DNA of 64,000 bases, taken from positions 682,001 to 746,000 of the forward strand of contig JARUPY010000290.1 in the NCBI GenBank assembly GCA_029817715.1. Direction: 5' to 3'. The stretch comes from Melastoma dodecandrum (Eukaryota; Streptophyta; Magnoliopsida; Myrtales; Melastomataceae). The notes under the pieces are model-generated. The model made no database searches, was not told where the DNA came from, and saw nothing but the letters and a program-made list of their open reading frames with translations. Below, one piece after another: positions 40,990 through 54,300 of the stretch. A program made the translations under genes and the position numbers. Every line of letters begins with the position of its first letter. The first letter of the stretch is position 1.

Positions 40990-43280
40990 ACGTTTGACTA
41001 ATTTTTTTGTCAACTAACCGTAACATGGGACTATGCTTTGGATAAAGTTGTAGTAATGGTCGTATTTTTCAATTGTATAGAACAAAAAGTTTAATTAAAT
41101 TTTACGTTTATTTTTATAAGATAGATACATGTAGACTTTGGATCAAAGCCGGCTTGTTCTTACTATTTTTTAAGAATTATTATTATATTGTAAACATACG
41201 CAATAATAAAGTTTATAAATCTTTTAGAATATACTATTTAACTAGGATCGTTTCGAATTAGGGTTAATTTAAAAAAAAATGGTCAACTATATCCAATTCG
41301 AAAATTTTTAATTTATCATCCCTAATTATTTTAATCGTGATTTTCGTTATTATTCTCAATTCATTAATTGGAGATTTTTAAACCGTAATACTTAATAAAT
41401 CTCATTTTATTTTTTTAGGTTTTTAAAATTGCGAGAACTCATGACTAATTGAATGTATTAATTGGACTTTTTTTTAACTAAAACGAACCTCAAAAATTAA
41501 AAATTTTTAAGGCGAAATTGAAAGATGTCATAGGACAATGGTGGTAGGCGTAAATTTTTGTGGATAACCCTATCAATGTTTGAAGCATTGTTGACTTGTC
41601 TCTTGCATTAATGGATGTGGACAGAAAATCTAACGACGAAATTGAAGAGAGTTTATCAAATGAAAGTTGATAATGCTCAATAGGCATTTGAGGAAAGAAG
41701 ATGAAGGTTTATGCCAAGATATTTATTGTCTTGAAGGCTCTGCATTCTTATATTCAGCACCACTTGAAGAAAGAAAGTACCGTTTGGTGTGCAAAAATCA
41801 GAGTCTAGTTTTCCCATGGGATCTTAGAAAATGCAGGCCCGTGAGGAGGACCCGTTATGCTTTTTCACGCATTTTATGCAGAGATCCTCCGTGACATAAC
41901 TCTCCCTTGTTCTTATTTTCTTACTATAAGTATGATAGCATGTTGCTTACATGATCTTGAAGAAAGGATTAGATAGAAGAGGAAGTCACTTGGATAATCA
42001 TGTAACCTTGAACTATCATGAACTCTCCCATCTTTTGTGACATGTCGTGACAAGAGAAATTGCTTGGGAAATTTTGATGATATAATTTAACCACCATTTA
42101 CTGATCATCGATTTTGTTCTTCATGGAAATACAAGAAAGTGGTCTGGGTAATATGAGGTGGAATACGGTTGGTTTTACACAACTTGAATTCAGCACAAAA
42201 ACTACCCGCGTCGCGTTGATCTTGAAATTCCTTATGTGAGATTCTTTCATGTAATTGATACACTGTAGTTGTTTTGGCATAAAAAATGGATTTGGCCTTT
42301 TCTAATCTGAAGAGATCATTCTTAAATGCCATCAACTTAGAAGAAGAACCAGCATTTCAAATCTGACATGTTAATGGGATACCCAAAATCTCAATTCGGG
42401 CGAAATTATCTCCTAAATCACTATGCAAGATGACTTCTGGCAATTTAATTTGCAAATTGGAATTCTGAATTCAGCATTTGACAGGATCATTGATATTAAT
42501 AAAATTTGCTCAAGGTCATCAACGAGGCCGCTACGAAGGTTATGCCAACATGCTGGCCAGTTCGTCATTCAGAATCTCTTGCCTCAACAGGTCTTGCATA
42601 AAGGGATATTCTTGCGGATTGATGGAGTGCAGCATGCTTGATGCTATGCAATCCAATGCCTGCCTTTTGATTTTACTCCTGGCATCCTAGACCAACTTAT
42701 GTTAATGTGAAGACATCAAAGATGCCATCATATGTGTCGATGGATGAGTATCGAAAAAGTTGCTTTGGGTCTTGCATTTCCATGCACAGGTGTCGATCAG
42801 TTTGGATAGGATGTTCCATTGCTGTTGCCCTTGCGTCTCAGAAAAGATGATTCATTCTATACATGTCATGCCGAAGGATGAGTATAGTAATAATGTGGCA
42901 TTCATTGCATCTCTTATCCAATCGTGACTCATCAGTTGCCTTATTAAAGTGGTACTTACTGTCATTCAGCATTTAAAGTTATTACGTCGATTGGATCCAT
43001 ATCCTTGTGTTCCTTGTGTTCTTGGTGAGCGAGTCCTTGTCCTTGCGAGCGTCCTTGAGTGCGAGCGTGAGCGATACACGAAAAAGCGTGAGCGATACAC
43101 GAGAGTACGTGAGCAAACACTTGAGCGAGTGTGGGCGGGACTAAGGGGAATCCGAACGAGAGGCTGATCATGCTTCCGGGAAAGTTACGACGCCGCCAGG
43201 ATCGAGAAATTTCTGGGTGTGTTTCGTCCCTGTGACATCAATACAATTATGTCTGATCTCTTTCTATTATATGTCTTCTT
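40990..43280. other. No gene recognised; part is probably the copia LTR
   Basis: 40990-41500 is AT-rich. 41660-42700 has a few short open frames (for example minus 42335-42105 and plus 42423-42641) with ordinary amino acid composition but no recognisable domain; they may be debris of an unknown element. A gcgtgagcgatacacga direct repeat lies at about 43065-43100. The last few hundred bases before 43295 should be the 5' LTR of the copia element, but its left edge is not found. Confidence 0.4.
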
Positions 43281-43294
43281 CTCATTTTGTTATC

Positions 43295-44355
43295 ATGGCA
43301 TCCAGAGCTACAATAATCGATCCCCCAGCCCCTCCCTCTTCTAATGAACCTTCCTTATCTACTCCACCCAATATCTCTGCAGTTCCTGAAGCCCCCCTGA
43401 GATTGATTCATTGTTCTTTCCCCCACCACCGCTAGTCTTGACGCGGTGACAAATATTGTCACCGTCAAGCTTTCCTCAGACACGTATCCTCTCTGGTTAT
43501 CTTTAATGTCTTCGTACCTTATATCAGTAGATCTCTTCTCTTATGTTGATGGCACCATCCAACAACCTCCACCTGAGCTTACTGTTGCCAATGATCTTCC
43601 CATACCCAATCCTCAATATCTCCACTGGCTCAAACTTAACCACTCCATCCGCGCTGCCCTTCTTGCGACCATGACCCCCGAGATTATGCTCGAAGTCTAC
43701 GACATCCTTCCGGCATATAATATTTGGTCCACTATTCGACGTCGTTTCCTACAGAGTACAATGGCTCGTGAGCTTGAGCTTCGTGATCGCCTCCTCACCT
43801 TGCGCCTCACCAACTAGTTGATCAATTAGCAGCGATTGGCATGTCTATTCCTGTGTCAGAGTTGGTCTAATACACTCTTCGTGGTCTCCCCCGTTCATAT
43901 GACATGTTGGTCACCACACTCTCTCATGCTACCGCCGATGCTTCTTTCGATCAAGTCCGACCCAACCCTAAATTTTGAGCAATGCTTGAAACATATTGTG
44001 AATGACCCTTCTGACATATCCACCAATGCCTTATACAGCTCCGCTCCATCATTCAAGTCGAAAGGACAGGCGTCATATCGCTCTTCCTTTAGACCCTCTC
44101 AGCATCCTGGCCTTCTACCTACACCAAACTAGTTCCCCCTTTCTCTGCCTCGCCCTGACTTACCTCCTAACCATCGAACTTTCGAGAACTCCCATTCCTC
44201 GACCTTTGGGGCTTACTCGTGCGGTGATCTGCCAAATATGCGGCAAACATGGCCGCGTCGCTGTCACTTGCCTCCACCGCTACAATCGCACCCTTGCTGA
44301 TGTTCCTGAGGCACTTGTAGCGCTTACCATCACCGATTCCGCGTCCGATCTCTAG
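43295..44355 (+). pseudogene. Copia gag, decayed
   Basis: It starts MASRATIIDPP at 43295, overlapping the PBS. The frame breaks at 43433 and resumes at 43446 with a typical copia gag core (TDTYPLW-like SSDTYPLWLSLMSSYLIS, then WSTIRRRFLQSTMARELELR). A zinc knuckle near 44230-44275 reads CQICGKHGRVAVTC, in which the His position has been lost to Val or Arg. Stops and frameshifts are present. Confidence 0.8.
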
Positions 44356-46136
44356 TATCTTTACTCCGGTACGATCACCACATGACTCATGCTCTGGGTC
44401 TGCTCTCTTCTCTTCGCCCTCATGATGGTTCCACCAGAGTCTTTGTTGGCAACAGTCAATCCTTGCCCTGGCGTTGGACAAGTCCGAATCTCGACTCCTG
44501 TCAGCTCTCTCTCTCTCTCTCTGGTCGATGTGCTATATGTTCCCGATCTCAAGCACAACCTTTTGTCTATCAAGAAGCTTTGTCTTGACAATGATTGTAT
44601 CGTCGAATTTGATACATCATCTTTCCTTATCAAGGATCGTCGGACGGGAAGCACTCTCCTACACCAACAGACTGATCACCCGTTATATCCGGTTCGACTG
44701 GCTCCCCCTCTATCACCTACAGCTCTTATTACGACTGGTGCACCGTTTGGCATGCCCGACTTGGTCATCCCCACCCGAAAGTGCTTCGTCATCTTCAACG
44801 GGCCAAGCTGTTATCAGTCTCATATACGTCTAACATCTCTCGACCATGTCCTGCATGCGCTTTGGGCAAATCACAATGCTTATCGTTTTCAACATCCACC
44901 CATCGGGCTTCTGCTCCATTTGAGAAACTTCACTCTGATGTATGGAGATCACCAATCCAGTCGAATTCCGGTTTTCAGTACTATGTCTTATTCATCGACG
45001 ATTACAGTCGGTTTTGTTGGCTATTTCTATTACGCCAGAAGTCGGAAGTATATGAGTGTTTCACCCACCTCTATAATCAAATTTCTACTCAATTCTCGGT
45101 TAAGATCCAGACTTTGCAATGCGATGGCGGTGGGAAATTTATCAACTCTGCCCTCCGATCGTTCCTCTCTGAACATGGCATCTGTCTTCAAGTCGCCTGC
45201 CCCTACACCCCTGAACAAAATGGAGTGGCAGAATGACGTCAGCTCCACATTGTTGACCTTGTTCGCACTATCCTCATACAGTCCTCTTTACTTCTCCCCT
45301 TTTGGGCAGATGCTGTTCTATAGCCAATTATCTTATTAATCGCTTGCCTTCCGCCTCCATCAAATACCAAATTCCCTATTACCTATTATATCGTCATCCC
45401 CCGACCTCTCTCCCTTATACCTTTTTGGTTGCCTTTGTTATCCCTACCTTGGCCATCTCTCCCGTCACAAACTCTCCCCCCGCTCCTCCCCTTGTGTATT
45501 CCTTGGTTATTCTGACCATCATAAGGGATACAAATGTTTTGACCCACTATCCGGAAAACTTCACGTTAGTCGACATGTTCGTTTTCAAGAACAAGTTTTC
45601 CCGTATAAAGATATTGTTCCTTCCTCTTCCGATCCCACCACATCCTCCCCTTCCCTACTCACGATCCCCTTGCTTTATCATCACCCTGCTCCAGTATCTC
45701 TGCCCTCACCACCATCTACCTCATTTATGGTACCACCCTCTCCAACTCCGTCACCTCGGCCACCCAGCTCTGCCTCAATCCCGACTGTTCCCCCCACGCT
45801 TACTATGCTCCCCTTGCGACATGGAATGATCACACGTACCCGTGACGGTACCCGAAAGCCTCGCACCATTGTAAGTTTACACACTACAGCCCACTCACCT
45901 CCTCCTACTTCTTATCGTCTCGCGTTGACAAACCCTGATTGGAAAGAAGCAATGGATGAAGAGTTTCATTCCCTTCTTGCTAATGAGACATGGGTCCTTG
46001 TACCCCGTCATGTCTCTCAAAACTTGGTTGGCTGCAAGTGGTTATTCAAGTTAAAGTTACATGCCGATGGAAACATTGATCGGCACAAGGCACGCCTCGT
46101 GGCACAAGGATTTCATCAACGGCCGGGATTGGACTT
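44356..46136 (+). pseudogene. Copia protease, integrase and first part of RT, decayed
   Basis: Protease end near 44520-44600 (VDVLYVPDLKHNLLSI). Pre-integrase zinc finger at about 44745-44870 (RLGHPHPKVLRHL, CPACALGKSQC in other frames). Integrase core at 44900-45236 with LHSDVWRSP, LFIDDYSRFCW, LQCDGGGKF and the final YTPEQNGVAE. RT begins at 45930 (NPDWKEAMDEEFHSLLANET, then LVGCKWLFKLKLHADGNIDR) and is cut at GLDF. A CT microsatellite at 44503-44522 lies in the protease part. At least four frame changes. Confidence 0.85.
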
Positions 46137-48163
46137 TGTTGGATCATTTATGTACACTAAGAAGGGGGTGAATTAGTGTTTATCCTTTCTCAGTGTAAGC
46201 GGAAGCGTACTGTATCACAGCAGAGCATTTCTCAGAATGAGATCAGCTTTGATGTAACCGTTACGATTTGATCGAGTAGGTTTTCATAAGAGTGTTTGCG
46301 CGATCGTAGTGGACACAATAGTTTATAGTGGTTCGGCCTTAATCGACCTACATACACTTTCCATCAACGAGGTTATTCCACTATATAAAAGAATGGGTGG
46401 ATAGAGCCCTTGCACTAGGCATTTGGTATCTCAACAAGTGAGATTTAAAATCTTTACAAAAAGAAGATTACTCTTGGACAACGATTAGCTCCTCACACAG
46501 TGGACGTCTTCTCGTTTCCATCAGACTGATGCTCACACTCGGCAGTTTATTGCTCAAAGGATTTGCACACAGCTCGTTGTCACTTAGGCGTAAGCCTGTC
46601 TATCAAAGCACAAAGGCAACGTTGTGTTAGAGTATAAATCCTCACAAATGATTCCTTACAGTGAAGAACGACTTTTCTGAGAGTAGTTCGTTTTTGATTC
46701 ACAGCAGATGAATGCTTCAGCACTTAATAGCTCAGGAGAGGATTTCCACACAGTTTCTATCTCTTCTCAAGATGAGCCTGTAAGTACTCAAGAGACAACC
46801 ACAAAGATGATCACTTAAATTAGAAAAGAAAACGAAAGAAATGTTTGGTTCCTCACACAACAGAACCTCACTTCTCACACAGCGAAGTCGCGGTATCCGT
46901 CCTACACTAAGTTCGGACGTGCACGGTTACCACAGTCGTGACTCACTACACTGCACAACCAGTGCCTAGGGTAGAATTTTCAACTCCGGCAGCTTCCACA
47001 CAACCTGCTCTATTGTCCTTCTGTAGCAGGAGGTCGAGGCTTCTGCACAGCATCCCTGTGCTCGGGAGGACCTCTTTTCACTCCGGCGGCGTTCCCAACT
47101 CCTGCTCTACCCTGTAGCCACGAGACTTCTGGCGCGCACCCGCAAGTGCGCATCTCACTGCTCAAACTCCATCGGTTCGAGACTTCCCTGCGAAAAGACA
47201 CAACAAGAGCGGCTTCTTGTCGATGGGTTAGCAACCAGTTACTGAATTCAGCACAGGTATTCACTTAGCTTCCCTCAGACGATTCGCAGCCGTTCATTGA
47301 ACGCACGAAGGACACTCGGTCCCTCTCACGACGATCAAGGTCACTCAGCCCTTGACACTCTCACATGCAGATTGCGAGAGATAAGAACCAGACGATCACT
47401 TAGCACCTTCCGTTCTCCGTCGATCCTCAAAGCTTCACTCAAATCACACAGGCTTTGGACAACCACTCATACCATACAAACGCACACACAGGCAATCTAG
47501 TCTGACGTCCTAGTCTGATTTTAATGGAGAAAGGGTCATGGAAGATATCCAGATTCATTAGGACAATCCATATGATTTTTTTCCAAAATTGCGAACAGAT
47601 TCTGAACAACAGTCTGCTCAATGGTCGTTGTACCCGAGAAGGTAAGTTCTCAACGGTAACTTTCCTATCTCATCCAAACAATATGATTTGTTTTTATATT
47701 TTATAAACCAATCATCCTAAAAATAACTTTATCTGATCGGTTATTGAAATCAAATAATAAACAAAATTATTTCATTTAGCATTTTATCTTATTACAGCGT
47801 AATAGTGCTGCAGATTATCAGAATGAAATATTTTGTTTCCAAATATAAACTTGGAAAGCAAATGTCATAATATTAAGTTGCCTAAATGTATGAAATGAGA
47901 ATATAAATATTCAGACACTCAGACAAATATCCCGAAATAAACCAAAATATAACGTAATTATGAAATATTTATTTCTATATATTCATTGAGTAAACGTATT
48001 GTTACAATAACAGTTTACTGTAAAGCAACAACATACAGCTACTGCTAGCAGTAACTCACTCTTCTCAAGCTCATCACTAAAGATAAGCATACGATTCATG
48101 AAGCAATACTGCTGACTATAAGTAATTCGTTGCTTAAGTTCATCATCAAAACATAGGTCAACA
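46137..48163 (+). repeat. Solo LTR, 2027 bp, with perfect 5-bp target duplication
   Basis: Begins TGTTGGATCA and ends GTCAACA (TG...CA with TGTTG/CAACA ends), flanked by GACTT at 46132-46136 and 48164-48168. Removing the LTR and one GACTT joins the two halves of the copia RT in frame at GLDF-TETFSP. It holds a TATA box at 46382-46390, so its sense strand is plus, and no gag or pol. It formed by recombination between the two LTRs of a full element. Confidence 0.92.
46382..46390 (+). promoter_or_regulatory. TATA box of the solo LTR
   Basis: TATATAAAA about 245 bases inside the LTR, the usual place for a U3 promoter. Confidence 0.6.
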
Positions 48164-48735
48164 GACTTCACTGAGACCTTCAGCCCTGTCATCAAGCCCA
48201 CTACCATTCGGCTTGTTCTTACGTTGGCCGTGTCTTCTCGTTGGCACTTCCGTCAACTCGATGTTCGAAATGCTTTTCTTCATGGGCACATCAATGAAGC
48301 AATATACATGCGTCAGCCTCCGGGATACGTCCATCCATTATATCCAGATCATGTTTGTCTTCTTCGCAAGTCCTTGTATGGCCTCAAACAAGCGCCCCGC
48401 GCATGGTTCAACCGTTTTGCCACGGTACTACTTTCTCTCGGCTTTCATCAGTGCAGTTCTGACACATCACTTTTCATCTTTCAACGGGACAGAGTCACTA
48501 TGTTGCTGTTACTATATGTTGATGACATCTTGTTTGTCGGTTCCGACCAACGGCTCATGGACCGTACCGTCGCCTCCTTATCTGAGCAGTTTGCCATGAA
48601 AGATTTCGGCTTCCCTTCCACCTTCCTCAATGTCCAAATAAGACGAACTTCCACTGGCCTTTTTCTTTCCCAAGAGCATTATGCTCGACGACTCATTCAG
48701 CATCATGGTATGGATCGTAACAAACGGATCCAGTT
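48164..48735 (+). pseudogene. Copia RT, second part
   Basis: It resumes right after the solo LTR: ETFSPVIKPTTIRLVLTL in one frame, then FRQLDVRNAFLHGHINEAIY, a LRKSLYGLKQAPRAWFNRF segment, the catalytic LLLYVDDILFVGS near 48520, and FLSQEHYARRLIQHHGM. The long frame 48224-48766 is open, but its last 10 or so codons are already the inserted Tat LTR. RNase H is absent from the window. Confidence 0.88.
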
Positions 48736-48802
48736 TGTTGGCTCCGAGATTCTTGGGGGTGGTTGACTCTGGAAGATCTTCAGAAGGTCGTAACAAACTG
48801 GG

Positions 48803-48810
48803 TATAAAAG
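48803..48810 (+). promoter_or_regulatory. TATA box of the second Tat LTR
   Basis: TATAAAAG in the context gggTATAAAAGgggg, about 70 bases from the LTR start. Confidence 0.65.
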
Positions 48811-48979
48811 GGGGAGATCTCCCTCGGAGAAAATCACGAACAAATCAGCCAACAGAAGTTTATCTTGCTCGTCACCCCTTAGTTGTTAGTTGTTAGGATT
48901 CCCCGACCTGGGCGAAACTCTTAAAGTTTCATTAGTCTTCACTTCCACCATCAGAGTGAACAACCGTAACTCTGGTAAC

Positions 48980-49190
48980 AAATCCCCGGCAGCACTCCAA
49001 TGCCAGGACGAGCCACCGTAGTCCCGGTACACATCTCCGCCTTCGACTCCAACGCTAGGACGAGCCACCGTAGTCCCGGTACACATCTCCGCCCTCGACT
49101 TCAACGCCAGGACGAGCCACCGTAGTCCCGGTAAACTTCTCCGCCTTCGACACCACCACCAGGGTGAGCAAACGTAGCCTTGGTATCCAC
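48980..49190. repeat. 52-bp tandem repeats in the Tat LTR
   Basis: Four copies at 52-base spacing, seen from agccaccgtag at 49011, 49063, 49115 and a diverged one at 49167. The core is aggacgagccaccgtagtcc. The same unit, much worn, is seen near 37706-37810. Confidence 0.85.
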
Positions 49191-49603
49191 ATCCATTCGA
49201 CCACATTCCGTCCACCAAGCCCAGCAACCGAGTTGTGCCAGCCAAGGAGTGCAAGTCTACGGCACTCTGTCATCAAGTCTACGACGACGCTCCCAGATTC
49301 TCAAGTCCGGAGTGCCCAGCGTCAAGTCCGCAACATCCTTCACCGCCCAGACCTGCTGGATTACAGTTTCCAGCGTAAAGTCTACAATCCCGCTCCGAGT
49401 CTACGGAGCACAGTAGCCAGTCTACGACCTTACTACCATCCTTGTTTTTATTTTTATGGCTGTATGCATTCTTTACTTATTGTAAAACTGTTTACGTTCG
49501 ATCTATTTCATTCAATTACTTACTGGTGACCGCATTTACAATCCCTGTGAGTCTTATTGCCAAATATTTCCGACGTGATCCGTTTTCGACGCGAACACGT
49601 TTT

Positions 49604-49621
49604 TGGCTACCACAGTGGGAG
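49604..49621 (+). other. Primer binding site of the second Tat element
   Basis: TGGCTACCACAGTGGGAG, one base different from the Arg-type site of the left Tat element, six bases after the LTR end. Confidence 0.7.
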
Positions 49622-49646
49622 TACGTGAAACTTAAAGTTTTCAGAT

Positions 49647-51336
49647 GGCAAAGAGTACCAGGAGCGGAGCCAATCGCGACCCTCCCCTCCATTAGATGGA
49701 GATGGTCAGACCATACCTGGAGAACTAAACGTCGAGAATGGGGCTCTAGGAAGCCAAGAAACTTCGAATCAAACTGATTCTGGGGTACATACTCCTTCTG
49801 AGTTCATATCCAGGCATGAATTCCATAAAGAATTCAATGATATGAGGAGCTTAATAGACAGACATATATATCACTGGATTGCAAGACAATATGGCTCAGA
49901 TTTTGGAGCAACTCAGTGTTTTGAATAGGCCAAATGCCGCTACAAGGCCAAGTGCCCCCGTAGACAGGGAGAATTCCTTCATGGGAGAGGCGCAATGTAT
50001 CGTTCCAGGGAGATGATCCTTGGGACGGCGCCAACCCACGTACTACAGAGATCAGCAATAGGGACAGGATGTCCCCATCAAGGCCTACTACCTCTCTGTC
50101 TCCCACATCTTGGAGGGCAAATGCCGTATATGCAGTGAACCCTGTAGACGACGAGATAGAAGCTCAAGGTGAAACAAATAGGTATGCAAGTGCCATACCC
50201 TCTCGCCGGCCTGGTAAAGCACTTGTAGAGGAGATACCTCCAGGGGAAGCTCCCGTTATGTGAAGTCTACCATGGGTAGAGAGCTTCCACACTAACGTCT
50301 CGGTAAACCCACAGCCACCTCGAGCTACTGCAAGGGTGTCTAATCCTCCAGAAAAAGTGAGTCAGGAATATGTTCGGGAACAATTCGATCATGTGCCACC
50401 ACCACCACAGAATCTGAGGGAGACGATTGCTCAGGTCTTAGAGCAGATGGTACCTGGGGCTATCAGGCAAGACGATCTTGGTCTATACAGGAGTCCGTAC
50501 CTTGCTTACATCGACAGGGATTATCCCCTACCTAGGGGGTACACGGTACCTGATTTTACCCGTTTTTCGGGGGAAGATGAGATGACACCCATAGAGCATA
50601 TAACCCGGTTCACTCATCAGGCAGGGGATGCTGCAGCTAATGATTTTTGGAAGCTAAAGTTATTCCCGAACTCTCTTACGGGAGATGCCTTCACATGGTA
50701 TGCGAGTCTACCCCCTGGATCAGTAACATCGTGGGCGAAAATGCAGTCTTTCTTCATGAAAGCATTTGCTTGGCTAGACACCCCCATGTCAATCTTTGAG
50801 GTGATGCGGCTTAAGCAGACCGCTGGAGAACACCCAGGATAGCTCTTCATTATTTGCGAAAGGCGCTTCTTCGCTGTAGACCTGCAATTCCTGAAAGGGA
50901 TCAGTTGATGATTGCGTTAAACGTGTTGTCTATGCCCTTCAAGAAGAAGCTACAGGGAGAAAGGTTTAATGACCTATATGACCTGTCTAGGAGAGCGACT
51001 GAGTACCATCAGTTACTGATAGAAGAAGCCAGTCTAAGCACGCTTATCAGTTGGAAACCCTTGAGGTAGACATGGCCGAATTCGTGAAAGGCCAAGCAAC
51101 GGTTTGTGAGCCTCTAGCAAGAAAAAACTCAAAAGCCAAAGCGTCCTAGAAATTTGGTGAAGAAAGAAAATATTCTTTCGACGTAGACAAGGCAGATGCG
51201 ATTTTTGATTGGCTCATCCAACGGAAGCGGATTAAGCTTAAACCAGGCCATAAAGCCCCCCAGACAGAAAGAGAAAAGACTAGAAATTACTGCAAATGGC
51301 ATGGGTCGTTTACGCAAACGACCAGAGATTGTCTAT
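49647..51336 (+). pseudogene. Gag of the second Tat element, decayed and cut
   Basis: Starts MAKSTRSGANRD at 49647, with stops soon after. The longest frame, 50336-50842, gives the gag core (GYTVPDFTRFSGEDEMTPIE, NSLTGDAFTWYASLPPG), nearly the same as residues 300-470 of the intact Gag at the left. It goes on in shifted frames to the first Cys/His cluster (NYCKWHGSFTQTTRDC) at 51283-51333 and ends there, where the Ogre LTR begins. Confidence 0.88.
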
Positions 51337-54300
51337 TGTAGATCCCCCAAATTGAGTGTTATCCTAAGACACTCAAAATTAATCAAGTGCGATTATATTA
51401 GGATTAACCTTGATTGACGGTGTTCTTTAAAGATTATCATACATGCTTATGTTTCATAAAAATCATTAAACATGTTTAGCGATATTTGATTAATGCTTAT
51501 CATTCATAAACATAATTAGGTAATTAATTTCGAATTAAAAAAAAAATTAATTACATGAAACTAGTATTCTAGTTGCATTTTCATTAAGCTACTAGGTCAA
51601 TTTTAAACTTTTCATGAATTTTCAAGCATCTCTATTACTTTGTTTTAGTTTAATTTCGATTTTGGACGAAACTAAAAACTCTTTTAAAATCCAAGGACTA
51701 AGTTGTGATTTTCCAGATTTTCATTTAAGTTCAAACCAAATTGAGAAGCCTAGCCAAATCTAGGGACTCAATCGGTCAATTCATCTAAAAGCAAAACATG
51801 GTATCACTTTACTCCCCGACAAGATCCTGCCAAACAGGATTCCAATGCATCCACCCCCTTCTCTCTGACATTGCACGCTGAAACAACCTCACCTGAATCC
51901 TTGCCTCCGTCCATGGCCTGGTTATCTGCAGTGAATCCCCTTTGCACGTCCAAGGACGATCATGTCCCCTAACGGCTTGATTTTCTAACCAAAAAAAAAA
52001 AAACAAACTACAAGGTAACTGGATCGAAAGAGGGTTCTGGGGAAGAAGTAAGGGGGGGGGGGAGAGGATTATTTTCTTTAGAGGAGGCATAGGAGACTAT
52101 CGGGACGATCGATTTTTCTCCTTTGCTCCTCCACCTTCTTCGTAGCCTAATCCTCCATTTTTCCGGTCTTCTTCACCACCATCACTGTCCTTCAACGGTG
52201 TTGGAACAAAGGTAAGAAAAACAGCACAGTCTTGTTGAAATACCAGAGAGCTCCACTTCCTCGTCGACAGCAGAGAACAACCAAGCTTTTCGCAGATGTA
52301 CCTTAGCGTCTAGGAAGTCTTCCTTCTCTTTTCTTTGATTTGTTTCTTTTTTTTTCCCATGCAGCTAGCTCCAGAGAGAAGCGGTGGCCTCTCATGTCAA
52401 TACTTTCTTTGACAACGCCAATGTGGGGAATAAGCTCTCTTGAAAGTTACCTCCCACATAATTTGCAGCGGCGACCATGCCCATTCCCAATGCTCCTGGA
52501 CCAGCCCCCACCTCGCTGAAGTCCTACAAGCAGCGACGATATTCTTCCTCATGTTCCCAGGTCCAGCGACGACGGGAAACTACTCCCCAAAGCGGCGACC
52601 CTCCTTCTCCTCCCTTCTTTTCTGCGAGACAACAACATCAACAAGGCAAAGAGGTTTCGAGGAGTTTGAAGCTGGTCAGCCTCGACTTTGGCGTTTCCCT
52701 CGCAACTATCCAGCGGAGAAGTCCTCCCGACACGAACACGAATCTCCCATCGAGAGCGCGCGTGCTCGGGAGGTGTGGGGGGGTGGGCTGTTTCCCATCG
52801 CGAGCGCCTTCCCCCCCCACAAACATCTCCGAAATCCATCTCAAGAAAGCTGCATCCTCGACATCGTAACCGGAGCTCGCAAGCTCAAACCTGTGCGAAA
52901 TCAGGTCCGCCCCCTTTCTATATCCTCTGTACTCTCATCAATGGCTTCTGGGGATTGTTTTTGCTGTATGTCGCTCGAACTTCCCTTGATTGTTGGGATA
53001 TACGCATGCTGAAATGAGGATGTTATTTCCTGCTGCACGTTCTTGACGTTTTCCAGCATAACTTCTTGTTCTGTACATGGATTGATCTGTTTTTTGACCC
53101 TTTGCTTCCTTTCTCAATGAAGAACAACTTCTCTGTTGAAAAGTTTTCCAAACAGACTCGTTTTGCTAGTGTTTTTCCTCTTGGAATGCCGGAGAACGCA
53201 GCTGCCCTGTTTTGTACATCCGCAGAGCGTGCAGTTGCACTCCATCAGGCTTAGTTTCGTCTGTACAGGTCGGATTTGCTTGAAACTACTTGGATTCAAT
53301 CCCTTTTTAATCATTCTATAACTTTCATGTTTTACGCTTTCTCATCTAAGACAGTCTTGATCGAGTTTTATTTGTTCAAAAGAAACGACTTGATTCTGTC
53401 CATGAATGAGATAGCTGTTCTGGGTTTTCGGACACAACTCGAAATTGGTTGGAGTGGATCCCTCTTTGAGTTCTCTAAATCTTTTATGTTGTACACTTTT
53501 TCATCAAAGTCTTACATCCTGGTTAAAACCCTGTTGGAATGCAGATAGAACGGATCTGTTATTGCATTTCAGGGCAGATTCATACTGTTGCACGAAGAAA
53601 TTCATATTTATTTCGCCATACACCCAAAGTTTACAAAATTAGTGCCCCTGAAACCATATTTGTGTCCTCTCCAAATCTTATTCTTTGAATTTTGGCTTTT
53701 GGGATCATCTGGTTAGTCTAAACATTCAGAAAAGACGAAGACTTCTAATGACTCTTGCCCTTTTGCGGCAGCATGAGTATCTTGCGCACCAGATAGCGTA
53801 ATTTACCCATTTGAGTTCTGAATGGGTTAAAAGTGAACCGAGAGTTAGATCTATTAATTTGCTACAATTTTTGTGTTTTACACTTTTTATTTTGAACAAG
53901 TTTAGCCTACAGTCAATCATGGTCAAACTTGATCTGCGATTCTGGCCGATCGAAACACATTCTGTTCGAATGCCTAGATTCGCCGCTACGCTGGCAACAG
54001 ACTACACATCCATTTTTCCTAAAATTTTGCATGATAAATCATGATTGAGTTATCTGGCATGTGAAAGAATTTCATAATTTTTCGACCAATGACTGAAGAG
54101 TTATGAAATTTTCTCTTCCTATCAATCTGCTGGCCAAGGATTGCTTACGCGAGAGGCCGAATTACCTTCTTTGCGTTGTGGAATGAGATCCCACCGTTGG
54201 ATTCATTTGAAATTTTATATGCTGATTCTTCATCAAGATACAGATCTATAGGTTTTAATTTCACTTAGATCGGACGATCCTGAGTGAAGTTATGCTCTCA

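Larger units (their letters stand above)
43200..48735 (+). mobile_element. Degenerate Ty1/copia element with two insertions
   Basis: Plus-strand order: end of LTR, Met-type PBS (TGGCATCCAGAGC at 43296-43308, imperfect) directly after the LTR-terminal CA, gag, protease, integrase, RT. The RT is cut at 46136 by a solo LTR and resumes at 48164. It is cut again at about 48735, this time by a Tat element, and does not resume in the window. Frames shift repeatedly; inactive. Confidence 0.85.
48736..49597 (+). repeat. 5' LTR of the second Tat element
   Basis: About 862 bp, TGTTGGCTCCG to CGCGAACA. The left edge is set by the TG after the point where copia similarity ends and is less certain than the right edge, which is fixed by the PBS. 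A TATA box is at 48803-48810, and four 52-bp repeats lie near the middle. Confidence 0.75.
48736..51336 (+). mobile_element. Second Tat element, 5' part only
   Basis: LTR (48736-49597), PBS (49604-49621) and a decayed gag, up to the point where the Ogre LTR begins at 51337. LTR end, PBS and gag resemble the Tat element at the left of the window (shared gacgtgatccgtt and gccaaatatttccgacg words near the LTR end), so both belong to one broad family. The rest of the element should lie beyond the right edge, after the Ogre. Confidence 0.85.

Noticed and set aside
42105..42641. Possible non-LTR retrotransposon ORFs
   Set aside because: Searched by eye for LINE RT and endonuclease motifs; none found.
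48980..49190. CRISPR-like array
   Set aside because: Repeats are contiguous 52-bp units in a plant LTR without unique spacers; simple tandem repeat.
52440..53012. 190-codon frame and neighbours in the Ogre LTR
   Set aside because: Lies inside the LTR, no recognisable domain, overlapping frames on both strands of similar length.
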